Source: Actinomycetota bacterium
GTDB taxonomy: Bacteria > Actinomycetota > Actinomycetes > Streptosporangiales > Streptosporangiaceae
Direction of reading: 5' to 3'
DNA length: 11,983 bases
Assembly: GCA_003161205.1 (NCBI GenBank)
Contig: PMOU01000152.1
Location: 1 to 11,983, forward strand
The position numbers and the translations under genes were made by a program. The notes below the pieces were generated by a model. It was given only the letters and a program-made list of their open reading frames with translations. It was not told the DNA's origin and searched no databases. This document shows positions 5,793 through 11,862 of the stretch, one piece after another (within the stretch, counting starts at the first letter, position 1; each line of letters opens with the position of its first letter).

Positions 5793-6515
5793 ATCCACCA
5801 TCACGCCGAGACGCTTGGCCAGCAGGCCCGCGTGCTCCGCGTCCTGGGCGCTGAAGGCGCCCGCGCCCCGGGTGAAGCGGATGTGGTGCAGCGCGCCGCC
5901 GAGGGGCAGGCCGTCCTCGCGCACCAGCCTGATGCGCTTGCCGCCGGGCCAGGTCAGCTCGGCGGCCTGATCGCTAGCCGCTTCGAGCTGGCCGTCCAGT
6001 GCCTCCCGGAAGAGGCGCGTCGCGCCGGCCAGATCGCTGACGTGGTGCTCGATCAGGTCGAATGAAGCGGGCGGGCCGGGCTCGGGGAGTTCGCGAGGGG
6101 CAGACGACCGCGGCGAACCGGCCTGCTGGGCGACCTGAATCACGATGCCGTGAGCGGCGCGCGGGTGCAGGAACGCCTCTTTCCAGTACGGCTTAGCCAG
6201 GTTGATCCCGACGGGCTCGATGCCAAGGGCCCGGATCCGGGCCAGTGCCTCGCCGATGTCGTCGACGATGAAGTTGAAGTGATGCGGGCCCGCCCCGCGG
6301 GCCGCCAGGAACCGCTCGAGGAAGGCGGCATCCGGTCCGCCGGTCGGCGTGATCACCTCGATCTTCGGTCCCGCGCCGAACGTGAGCTGGCCCCACCGGA
6401 ATCCCGGGGAGTCGCCGCCGTAGGCCCACTTTCCGCCGAGCACCCCGGCGAACAAGTCCCAGCCGTCGGTCAGGGCTCGCGTGCCGATGGCGAGGTGGTC
6501 AAGGACGGCGGTCAT
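5781..6515 (-). CDS. VOC superfamily (glyoxalase/methylmalonyl-CoA epimerase-like) protein
   Basis: A 244-residue vicinal-oxygen-chelate protein with two betaalphabetabetabeta modules. Module 1 (about 3-130) has LDH7LAIG, IE53VITP, GPHH79FNFIVDDI and HGIVIQ127V. Module 2 (about 150-244) has DLIEHHVSDLAGATRLFREAL, LTWPGGKRIRLV and ALHHIRFTR. In metal-dependent VOC enzymes such as methylmalonyl-CoA epimerase the ligands are His, His and a Glu in the last strand of a module. Here that last position is Gln127, so metal binding may be altered or use E53 or module 2 residues. Candidates are an epimerase, a lyase or a dioxygenase-like enzyme; the substrate is unknown. ATG 6515 has GAGAGG three bases upstream. 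A near-palindrome at 6558-6579 lies in its probable promoter. It stands alone on its strand apart from the SDR remnant downstream. Confidence 0.8.
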   Translation of the reverse strand: MTAVLDHLAIGTRALTDGWDLFAGVLGGKWAYGGDSPGFRWGQLTFGAGPKIEVITPTGGPDAAFLERFLAARGAGPHHFNFIVDDIGEALARIRALGIEPVGINLAKPYWKEAFLHPRAAHGIVIQVAQQAGSPRSSAPRELPEPGPPASFDLIEHHVSDLAGATRLFREALDGQLEAASDQAAELTWPGGKRIRLVREDGLPLGGALHHIRFTRGAGAFSAQDAEHAGLLAKRLGVMVDLAG

Positions 6516-6868
6516 GGGCCTCTCGCGGCGGTCGGGAGCGTCCGGAGCCGGGCAGCAGTGATCTTGCCGGCAGGATCACGCTACCGCCCGCTCCCGTCTC
6601 CGGCCAGTCACACCGGCCGGGCTTGATCTGTCAGGGATATGACGAAACGCGACAGGGGAAATGTGACCGATGGACGAGGTCCAGGGAAACTCCACCTGGC
6701 CGTGCTCGATGGCTGAAGAGCAGCATGCGCAGCCGGGATCCTGGTCGGCGTGGCGAAGCCCGGTTTCGGTGTATCACCGCCGGGCGTCGGTGACTCTTTG
6801 GTGTTAGACGGCCGGGACTTCACTAGGCCAGACCCGTCGCGGCGCAGCTCGGTTTGGTGGTGGTGGCT
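6516..6868. other. Intergenic region between divergent VOC and BTAD regulator genes
   Basis: About 350 bases with no convincing gene. It must carry promoters for both divergent genes. The only clear structure is the 22-bp near-palindrome at 6558-6579 close to the VOC gene. No confident -35/-10 pair, terminator or RNA was recognised. Confidence 0.6.
6558..6579. promoter_or_regulatory. 22-bp near-perfect palindrome upstream of VOC gene, probable operator
   Basis: Half-sites GTGATCTTGCC (6558-6568) and GGCAGGATCAC (6569-6579) are inverted copies with 10 of 11 positions matching and no spacer. The site is 43 bases upstream of the VOC start. Its size and symmetry suit a dimeric repressor such as a TetR protein. 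A weak RNA hairpin is possible but would have no loop, so a DNA-binding site is the better reading. Confidence 0.55.
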
Positions 6869-8107
6869 ATGTCTGCAGCGGGCAAGGACCACGGATGGCA
6901 GAAACGGGAGCCGGGGCGTGACCGGTCCACCGTGAATGCGGTGATCCGGACGCTCGGCCAGCTAGAAGCACGTGCGGCGAAGGCCGGCGACGAGACCCTG
7001 GCCAGCGCGGTGGCCACGGGTCGCATGGCCTTGACGCAATGGCAGGACCTGGCCGGCCGGCTCCGCGAGCTCGAAGGCGAGTACGAGCGGCTAGCTCGGT
7101 GCGAATCGACGGCGCTGGCCCGGCTGCGGGACATACTGGAACTGCTGGACAGATTCGCTGAGCCGCGGTCGGCGTCCCCGTCGGCGCGCCCGGACCGGGT
7201 GGCATCGGCGGGGCAAGCAGCGCCGCCGCGACCCAGCCACGGACGCGACGCGCCTGTCGTCCTGGCCGTGCGCATGCTCGGTCCTTTCGAGGTCGCGATC
7301 GGCGGCCGACAGGTTACGCACTGGCGCGGGCAGCGGACCCAATCGCTTATGCAGTTCCTCGTGGCTCACCGTCGTCGCAGCGTGGTGCGCGACGAACTGA
7401 TCGCGGCAGTATGGCCGGACGCCGACGAAGACAGCGGGCGTCACCGGCTGCACCAGGCCGTCTACGAACTGCGCGGCACCTTGCGCGGTATCGACCCGGA
7501 GCGCTCGCCTATCATCTGCGCCGACGGCGGATACGCAGTCGATCACAAGGTGCCCGTCTGGGTAGACGTCGAGGAGTTCGATGATCTCGCGTCGGCCGCA
7601 GCGCGATGCTTTGCCGCGCAGCAGGCCGAGCAGGTTATCAAGCTGTCGCGAGAGGCCCTGGGCCTCTACCGCGGCGACTTCCTGTGCCAGGCCACCGAAG
7701 CAGACTGGGCTGCGATCGAGCGCAACCGGCTATCGGCTCGCTTCGTGCAGGTCAGCATTCACCTGGGTGAGCTCCTGGCCCGGCGCGGTGATTGCGTCAC
7801 GGCTCTCGCCGTGGTCGACGCGGTACTGCGCAAGGAGCCCTGGAACGAGGACGCCACCGTGATCAAGATGCGCTGCCATGCCCAGACCGGGGCCCGCTCC
7901 ATGGCCGCCGCTGCCTTCCGTGCCTGCGCCGAGGCGCTGACCCGCGAGCTCGGCATCGCACCCGCCGCGCAGACCGTCCGTGTCCACGACCAGATCCGGG
8001 CCGGTGAGCTGACCGTGCCCCACGGCGGGCCTACTGCCGCGCGGAGCCGAATAGGACCCCGACCACCTTCGCCCCAAGCATCCGGTGCAGCTCGGCCATC
8101 CCGGTGA
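6869..8107 (+). CDS. SARP-like transcriptional regulator (N-terminal coiled coil, OmpR-type wHTH, BTAD)
   Basis: A 412-residue regulator. Residues about 20-105 are charged and helical (LGQLEARAAKAG, LAGRLRELEGEYERLAR, LARLRDILELLDRF) and probably form a coiled coil, which classical SARPs lack. A Pro/Ala-rich linker follows. From about 130 to 225 is an OmpR/PhoB-type winged helix (VRMLGPFEVAIGGRQV, RGQRTQSLMQFLVAHRRRSV, RDELIAAVWPDAD, RLHQAVYELRGTLR, GGYAVD). From about 230 to 375 is the bacterial transcriptional activator domain with TPR-like helices (VDVEEFDDL, EALGLYRGDFL, WAAIERNRLSARF, ALTRELGIAP). No ATPase domain follows. ATG 6869 is preceded by GGTGGTGG; a TTG at 6854 in frame is less likely. 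The last 30 or so residues are low complexity and overlap the convergent gene by 77 bases. It probably activates neighbouring genes, with the two leftward unknown genes the closest candidates. Confidence 0.88.
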   Translation: MSAAGKDHGWQKREPGRDRSTVNAVIRTLGQLEARAAKAGDETLASAVATGRMALTQWQDLAGRLRELEGEYERLARCESTALARLRDILELLDRFAEPRSASPSARPDRVASAGQAAPPRPSHGRDAPVVLAVRMLGPFEVAIGGRQVTHWRGQRTQSLMQFLVAHRRRSVVRDELIAAVWPDADEDSGRHRLHQAVYELRGTLRGIDPERSPIICADGGYAVDHKVPVWVDVEEFDDLASAAARCFAAQQAEQVIKLSREALGLYRGDFLCQATEADWAAIERNRLSARFVQVSIHLGELLARRGDCVTALAVVDAVLRKEPWNEDATVIKMRCHAQTGARSMAAAAFRACAEALTRELGIAPAAQTVRVHDQIRAGELTVPHGGPTAARSRIGPRPPSPQASGAARPSR

Positions 8108-8465
8108 CCCGCAGCCGCAGTTCTACCCGCACGCTGTTATCGTCTGCGCCGGGCACCGGATTCCCGGTCAATTTCGCGTCGATGATCTCCAGCGACACCA
8201 CCGTCGCCGTCGCGGCCGCCGCCTCAGCTAGCGGCTGCGCCGACCCGAGCCGGTCGAGCATCCAGCCGACCCACTCCGTCGGGTCGACGCCGGCGAACGT
8301 GGTCTCGTCCCCGGTCTCCTCGTGGTAGAGCCTGGTCCGCCGACCTGGTCCTCCCGGCTGGATGTCGAAGAAGATCGAGAATCCGGACCGCTGCTGCCAC
8401 CGGTCCGGCACCACCCCGCTAGCGGGGCCGGACTCCTGAGGGGCATCGCCCGCTCCGTCCCGCAT
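8031..8465 (-). CDS. Protein of unknown function next to BTAD regulator
   Basis: A 144-residue soluble-looking protein that I do not recognise. The first 25 residues are polar and probably disordered. A first segment (SGFSIFFDIQPG, TRLYHEETGDETTFAGVDP, EWVGWMLDRLG) looks alpha/beta, and an Ala-rich stretch leads to a second (TVVSLEIIDAKLTGNPVPG, SVRVELRLRVTGMAELHRML, AKVVGVLFG) that looks like two or three long strands and a helix. There is no signal peptide, membrane segment or cysteine cluster. ATG 8465 has GGGAGGT six bases upstream, a strong site that supports a real gene. It follows the Cys-rich gene (8568-9059) on the same strand after 102 bases, and its last 25 codons lie antisense to the end of the BTAD regulator gene. 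Confidence 0.7.
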   Translation of the reverse strand: MRDGAGDAPQESGPASGVVPDRWQQRSGFSIFFDIQPGGPGRRTRLYHEETGDETTFAGVDPTEWVGWMLDRLGSAQPLAEAAAATATVVSLEIIDAKLTGNPVPGADDNSVRVELRLRVTGMAELHRMLGAKVVGVLFGSARQ

Positions 8466-8533
8466 AGCTGGACCTCCCGCCTCACATCAGCTGCCGGCCC
8501 TCAGGTATCGCGGTGGTCAGTGATGTCCGGGCG

Positions 8534-8551
8534 GCCGGGATGATGCCCGGC
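8534..8551 (-). terminator. Weak hairpin between the two unknown genes
   Basis: GCCGGG (8534-8539) and CCCGGC (8546-8551) form a 6-bp stem with a 6-base loop ATGATG, just downstream of the Cys-rich gene on its strand. There is no T tract. It could attenuate read-through into the 8031-8465 gene, or be chance in GC-rich DNA. Confidence 0.25.
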
Positions 8552-8567
8552 TACCCGGCGCTGATGA

Positions 8568-9059
8568 CTAATCGTCCGTCTCCGGCGGCACTACGGTGAT
8601 GGTGTACGCGTCGCAGCTGCCGTAGACGAACCCCACCTTGCCGCAGCAATCCTTGGAGCCCAGGGTGATGCACAGGTGGTACTCCCGGCCGCATTCACCG
8701 GGATTGAACGTGCCAGGGGCCACGTCGAACACGAACGTCCACACGTTCGTGCAGCACGGACTGTTGTCCCCGGTCAGCTCGATCCATTCGCAGAAGTCCC
8801 CGGACGGGCCGCACCCGCACGCCTCGAACGCGAGGCAGACGCACAGGCTCGTGTTACACAGGTAGTTCAGGACCTTGCCGGTCAGCGTGACCGTGACCGT
8901 GACCTGAAGCACCTGGTTAGAGTTGATGAACCCGACCGGCTCTCCCGGGTTCGACTTGTCGGCGAAGGTGGCGGTCATCGTGCCGCCCAGGTCCCAGATG
9001 TGCGGTCGGGGTTCGAGGATGCACGGTGCGGTACCGACGTTCGCGGCTTCGGCTGGCAT
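8568..9059 (-). CDS. Cysteine-rich beta-rich protein of unknown function (14 Cys in 163 residues)
   Basis: A 163-residue acidic protein with cysteines at 13, 68, 73, 75, 81, 83, 90, 102, 103, 123, 130, 138, 139 and 149. The spacing includes C-x4-C-x-C, C-x-C and two adjacent CC pairs. Alternating patterns (QVLQVTVTVTLTGKVLNYLC, TNVWTFVFDVAPGTF, GREYHLCITLGSKDCC, CDAYTITVVP) suggest an all-beta fold like an immunoglobulin-type sandwich, with LTLTG and APGTFNPGEC loops. There is no signal peptide or membrane segment, which is odd for a protein so rich in Cys; metal binding or export by a non-Sec route are both possible. I do not recognise the family. ATG 9059 has GGAG five bases upstream. It is the first gene of a leftward pair facing the BTAD regulator. 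Confidence 0.75.
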   Translation of the reverse strand: MPAEAANVGTAPCILEPRPHIWDLGGTMTATFADKSNPGEPVGFINSNQVLQVTVTVTLTGKVLNYLCNTSLCVCLAFEACGCGPSGDFCEWIELTGDNSPCCTNVWTFVFDVAPGTFNPGECGREYHLCITLGSKDCCGKVGFVYGSCDAYTITVVPPETDD

Positions 9060-9162
9060 GGTTTCTCCGTTCGCAGTGCCGCGCAGGTGCGGCGCCGGCG
9101 ACGTCCGCCGGTCTGCTACCGGTATGCGCCTGCCCGCTCACGCCCAGCTGCGCGAACACCCG

Positions 9163-9196
9163 CTGAGTCGGCCGTGAGCGTTCACGGCCGGCTCAG
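9163..9196 (-). terminator. Strong hairpin, probable terminator of the LLM/FMN reductase operon
   Basis: CTGAGTCGGCCGTGA (9163-9177) and TCACGGCCGGCTCAG (9182-9196) form a 15-bp stem with one T-G position and a 4-base loop GCGT. It starts 48 bases past the stop of the FMN reductase gene in its reading direction, and 104 bases upstream of the Cys-rich gene on the same strand. No T tract follows, as is common for actinomycete hairpin terminators. It could also act as a protein-binding palindrome for the Cys-rich gene. Confidence 0.6.
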
Positions 9197-9243
9197 GAAC
9201 GGTTCCCTGAGACCGCTGTCAACAGCACAGAGGCGGCAACCGT

Positions 9244-9852
9244 TCAGCGGTGGCGGAGCAGTTGGTCGAACGACGGGGCGGACGCGTAGGGATCGGTTTC
9301 GCCCGCAGGCTGGCGCTGGCCGATCAGGGCCGCCAGTTCGGCGCCGGCCCGCTCGATCCGGGTGGTGAGCGCGCGGTCGGAGGTGCCAGCCGAGCCCCAG
9401 TCCTCGGTGGCAGCGAAGACGGCGGTCGGCACCGTCACGGCCCGCAGGTAGCTGAACAGCGGCCGGATCGCGTGCTCCAGCGCCAGAGAGTGACGCGCCG
9501 TGCCGCCGGTGGCCCCGATCAGTGCCGGTTTGCCGGCCAGCGCGTCCGGGTCGAGTATGTCGAAGAAGGACTTGAACAGGCCGTTGTAGGACCCGCTGTA
9601 CAGGGGCGTGACCGCGATCAGGCCGTCGGCGCGGACCGTCTGCGCCACGGCTTCGGCCAGCGCCGGGCTGGGGAATCCGGTCAGCAGGCGGTTGACGACG
9701 TCGTGGGCGAGCTCGCGCAGCTCGATCGTGACGATCTGCGTCCCGGCCGGCAGGGCCCAGGCCGTGGCCGCGGCGAGCTGGTCGGCCAGCAGCCGGGTGG
9801 ACGACGGCTGGCTGAGCCCGGCCGAGACGACGGCGATGGTGCGCGCGGTCAC
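9244..9852 (-). CDS. NAD(P)H-dependent FMN reductase, LLM-partnered (CE1759 family type)
   Basis: A 202-residue flavodoxin-fold flavin reductase. It shows an N-terminal strand and phosphate loop (TIAVVSAGLSQPSSTRLLAD), the flavin-binding motif VTPLYSGSYNGLFKSFFDIL at 81-100, the GATGGTARHSLALEHAIRPL stretch at 113-132 and ATEDWG further on. It should use NAD(P)H to reduce FMN, giving FMNH2 to the flavin-dependent monooxygenase encoded just upstream. The GTG start at 9852 overlaps the stop of that gene by four bases (GTGA), so translation is coupled and equal amounts of both proteins are likely. The length is normal for the family. The family name refers to the paired LLM oxidoreductase/reductase set first defined from Corynebacterium efficiens loci. 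The physiological substrate of the pair is not known from sequence. Confidence 0.88.
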   Translation of the reverse strand: MTARTIAVVSAGLSQPSSTRLLADQLAAATAWALPAGTQIVTIELRELAHDVVNRLLTGFPSPALAEAVAQTVRADGLIAVTPLYSGSYNGLFKSFFDILDPDALAGKPALIGATGGTARHSLALEHAIRPLFSYLRAVTVPTAVFAATEDWGSAGTSDRALTTRIERAGAELAALIGQRQPAGETDPYASAPSFDQLLRHR

Positions 9853-10955
9853 CGGCTGCTCGTTTCCAGCTCGGTGTCCGCATCGGCCAGGGAGGCGGCC
9901 ACCAGGGCCTGATGCGTGGGGCCGTCCGGCACGTCGGCCGGACGCAGGGCGTCGAGTTCGCGGCGCAGCACCGGCACCACCTCGCCGAGCAGGTCCAGCT
10001 GCTCGAGCACGGTCGTGAGCGGCAGGCCGGCGTGGTCCATCAGGAACAGCTGGCGCTGGTAGTCACCGAAGTGCTCGCGGAAGGTGAGCGTCTTGTCGAT
10101 GACCTCCTGCGGGCTGCCCACGGTCAGCGGCGTCTGGCTGGTGAAGTCTTCCAGCGACGGGCCGTAGCCGTAGACCGGGGCGTTGTCGAAGTACGGGCGG
10201 AACTCGCGCACCGCGTCCTGGGAGTTCTTGCGCATGAACACCTGGCCGCCCAGGCCCACGATCGCCTGCTCGGGCGTGCCGTGCCCGTAGTGGGCGAAGC
10301 GCTGGCGGTAGTAGCCGACGAGCCGGACGAAGTGCTCGGTCGGCCAGAAGATGTGGTTGGCGAAGAATCCGTCGCCGTAGAAGGCCGCCTGCTCGGCGAT
10401 CTCGGGGGTGCGGATGGAACCGTGCCATACGAACGGCGGCACCCCGTCCAGCGGACGCGGCGTTGAGGTGAATCCCTGCAGCGGCGTGCGGAACTCCCCG
10501 TCGGCGTCGACCACGTCCTCGCGCCACAGCCGGTACAGCAGGTGGTAGTTCTCGATCGCCAGCTCCAGGCCCTTGCGGATGTCCTGGCCGAACCACGGGT
10601 ACACCGGGCCGGTATTGCCGCGGCCGAGCATCAGGTCGACCCGGCCGTCGGCCAGATGCTGCAGCATCGCGAAGTCCTCGGCGATCTTGACCGGGTCGTT
10701 GGTGGTGATCAGCGTGGTAGCGGTCGACAGGATCAGGTTGTGCGTCTGGGCCGCGATGTAGCCGAGCATCGTCGTCGGGGAGGAGGGCACGAACGGCGGG
10801 TTGTGATGCTCACCGGTCGCGAACACATCCAGGCCGACCTCCTCGGCCTTGCGGGCAATGGCGACCATCGCCTTGATGCGCTCATGCTCGGTCGGCGTGC
10901 GGCCGGTGGTGGGGTCGGTCGTGACGTCGCCCACGGTGAAGATCCCGAACTGCAT
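9849..10955 (-). CDS. LLM class flavin-dependent oxidoreductase (CE1758 family type)
   Basis: A 368-residue luciferase-like monooxygenase with a TIM-barrel fold. It begins MQFGIFTVGDVTTDPTTGRT and shows the family patterns KAEEVGLDVFATGEHHNPPF, LSTATTLITTNDPVKIAEDF, LADGRVDLMLGRGNTGPVYP and PPFVWHGSIRTPEIAEQAAF. Such enzymes use FMNH2 and O2 to oxidise an organic substrate, and the reductase encoded in the 4-base-overlapping next gene should supply FMNH2. ATG 10955 has TGGAGC five bases upstream. The frame stays open further upstream to 11216, but those residues are not family-like, so the shorter start is right. Expression is probably controlled from the region around 11014-11025, where a MarR-like inverted repeat sits. 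The gene is divergent from the molybdenum hydroxylase operon. Confidence 0.92.
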   Translation of the reverse strand: MQFGIFTVGDVTTDPTTGRTPTEHERIKAMVAIARKAEEVGLDVFATGEHHNPPFVPSSPTTMLGYIAAQTHNLILSTATTLITTNDPVKIAEDFAMLQHLADGRVDLMLGRGNTGPVYPWFGQDIRKGLELAIENYHLLYRLWREDVVDADGEFRTPLQGFTSTPRPLDGVPPFVWHGSIRTPEIAEQAAFYGDGFFANHIFWPTEHFVRLVGYYRQRFAHYGHGTPEQAIVGLGGQVFMRKNSQDAVREFRPYFDNAPVYGYGPSLEDFTSQTPLTVGSPQEVIDKTLTFREHFGDYQRQLFLMDHAGLPLTTVLEQLDLLGEVVPVLRRELDALRPADVPDGPTHQALVAASLADADTELETSSR

Positions 10956-11013
10956 GGCTGCTCCAGCTGTGCTCGTGACCGGCAGGACCTGGCCACTTCG
11001 TCTCTCAATCTGT

Positions 11014-11025
11014 TTGAAAGTGCAA
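11014..11025. promoter_or_regulatory. MarR-like inverted repeat upstream of LLM gene
   Basis: TTGAAAGTGCAA is an imperfect palindrome of the form TTGNANNTNCAA (8 of 12 symmetric positions), 59 bases upstream of the LLM start, flanked by A/T-rich bases. TTG-n6-CAA repeats are typical of MarR or HxlR operators, and small redox operons like this one are often under such control. No such regulator gene is in the window. Confidence 0.4.
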
Positions 11026-11292
11026 CTAGTTTTGGGCGGCCGGTATTCCGCCCGGGCCGGCCAGGTCCCGCCCCGCAGCCGCAACGATGGACCCTTGCTG
11101 TGGTGGCAGCGACACCAATGGTCCGTCGTGGTGGTGAGATCCCGGGATTTGTGGCCAGCCGGAGCATTCAGCGTCGCGAATGCGCGGCCAGGCCGGCTGC
11201 CGCACGCAATTGACAATTTACACGCGCAACCATTGCTTGCTAAATCTCATGACGCCGGAAGGAACGACGACACGGCGCTGGTTTCGGGAATC

Positions 11293-11311
11293 CGCGATGT
11301 CTAAAATCGCG
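11293..11311. promoter_or_regulatory. Inverted repeat CGCGAT-n7-ATCGCG upstream of Mo-hydroxylase operon
   Basis: Exact 6-bp arms at 11293-11298 and 11306-11311 with an A/T-rich 7-base centre, 83 bases before the iron-sulfur subunit start. It fits an operator for a dimeric regulator. As an RNA hairpin it would be short and unlikely to terminate. Confidence 0.35.
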
Positions 11312-11394
11312 ACCCCATTTGGTACTGGCGCGAAGCAGGCTGGTAGACCTAGGTTTGCCAGAGGAATACGTCCTGTTCGCAGGGAGGAGATCGC

Positions 11395-11862
11395 ATGGCA
11401 GAAATCACCGTCACCGTCGATGGCGTGAAGTATGCGGATCACGTCGAGCCCCGGATGCTGCTTGTTCACTATCTGCGGGAAATAGTGGGAAAGACGGGGA
11501 CGCCTATCGGGTGTGATACGTCCAATTGCGGTGCTTGCACCGTGCTGTTGGACGGAGAGTCGGTGAAGAGCTGTGCAGTCCTCGCAGTCCAGGCGGACGG
11601 CGCGCAGATCGCCACCATCGAGGGTTTGGCGGAGGGTGGCCTGCATCCTCTGCAGCAAGCCTTTCACGAGGAGCATGCGCTCCAGTGCGGATACTGCACC
11701 CCGGGGATGATCATGGCGGCGTCTGACCTGCTCAGGGAGAATCCTCACCCGAGCAACGAGGAGATCCGCGAGGGGCTCGAGGGCAACCTGTGCCGCTGTA
11801 CGGGCTATGAGAACATCGTCCGCGCCGTTCGGCGCGCCGCCCAGGCGGGGGTGACCTCATGA
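11395..11862 (+). CDS. 2Fe-2S subunit of a molybdenum hydroxylase (CoxS / xanthine dehydrogenase small-subunit family)
   Basis: A 155-residue iron-sulfur protein carrying two [2Fe-2S] clusters that pass electrons from the molybdenum site to FAD. The N-terminal plant-type ferredoxin domain has C40DTSNC45GAC48 and C60. The C-terminal helical domain has C98GYC101 and C133RC135TGYENIV. All eight ligands are present, and length and motifs match CoxS, NdhS and QorS-type subunits. ATG 11395 is preceded by AGGGAGGAG five to six bases upstream. It is the first gene of its operon, and its stop overlaps the start of the large subunit gene by four bases (ATGA). Members oxidise CO, purines, nicotinate, aldehydes or other N-heterocycles; the small subunit alone does not tell which. 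A FAD subunit gene is not seen before it, so it should lie downstream or elsewhere. Confidence 0.93.
   Translation: MAEITVTVDGVKYADHVEPRMLLVHYLREIVGKTGTPIGCDTSNCGACTVLLDGESVKSCAVLAVQADGAQIATIEGLAEGGLHPLQQAFHEEHALQCGYCTPGMIMAASDLLRENPHPSNEEIREGLEGNLCRCTGYENIVRAVRRAAQAGVTS

Larger units (their letters stand above)
10956..11394. other. Intergenic region between divergent LLM and Mo-hydroxylase operons
   Basis: About 440 bases without a convincing gene. Two stretches, about 11001-11036 and 11205-11350, are clearly richer in A+T than the rest of the window, as promoters often are. Visible elements are the inverted repeats at 11014-11025 and 11293-11311, and a TTGACA at 11210-11215 on the plus strand that lacks a -10 box at proper distance (TAAATC is 25 bases on). 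A short ATCCCGGGAT palindrome at 11139-11148 is probably chance. Confidence 0.6.

Noticed and set aside
8676..9368. Plus-strand open frame of 230 codons across the Cys-rich gene and the hairpin
   Set aside because: Arg-rich shadow of two minus-strand genes. It also crosses a strong inverted repeat and the intergenic gap.
10956..11216. Upstream extension of the LLM oxidoreductase by 87 residues
   Set aside because: The family N-terminus is MQFGIF at 10955 with a ribosome site in front; the extra residues have no family resemblance and cover the promoter region.
11260..11284. GGAAC near 11261 as an ECF sigma -35 element
   Set aside because: No CGTT-like -10 element at the right distance.
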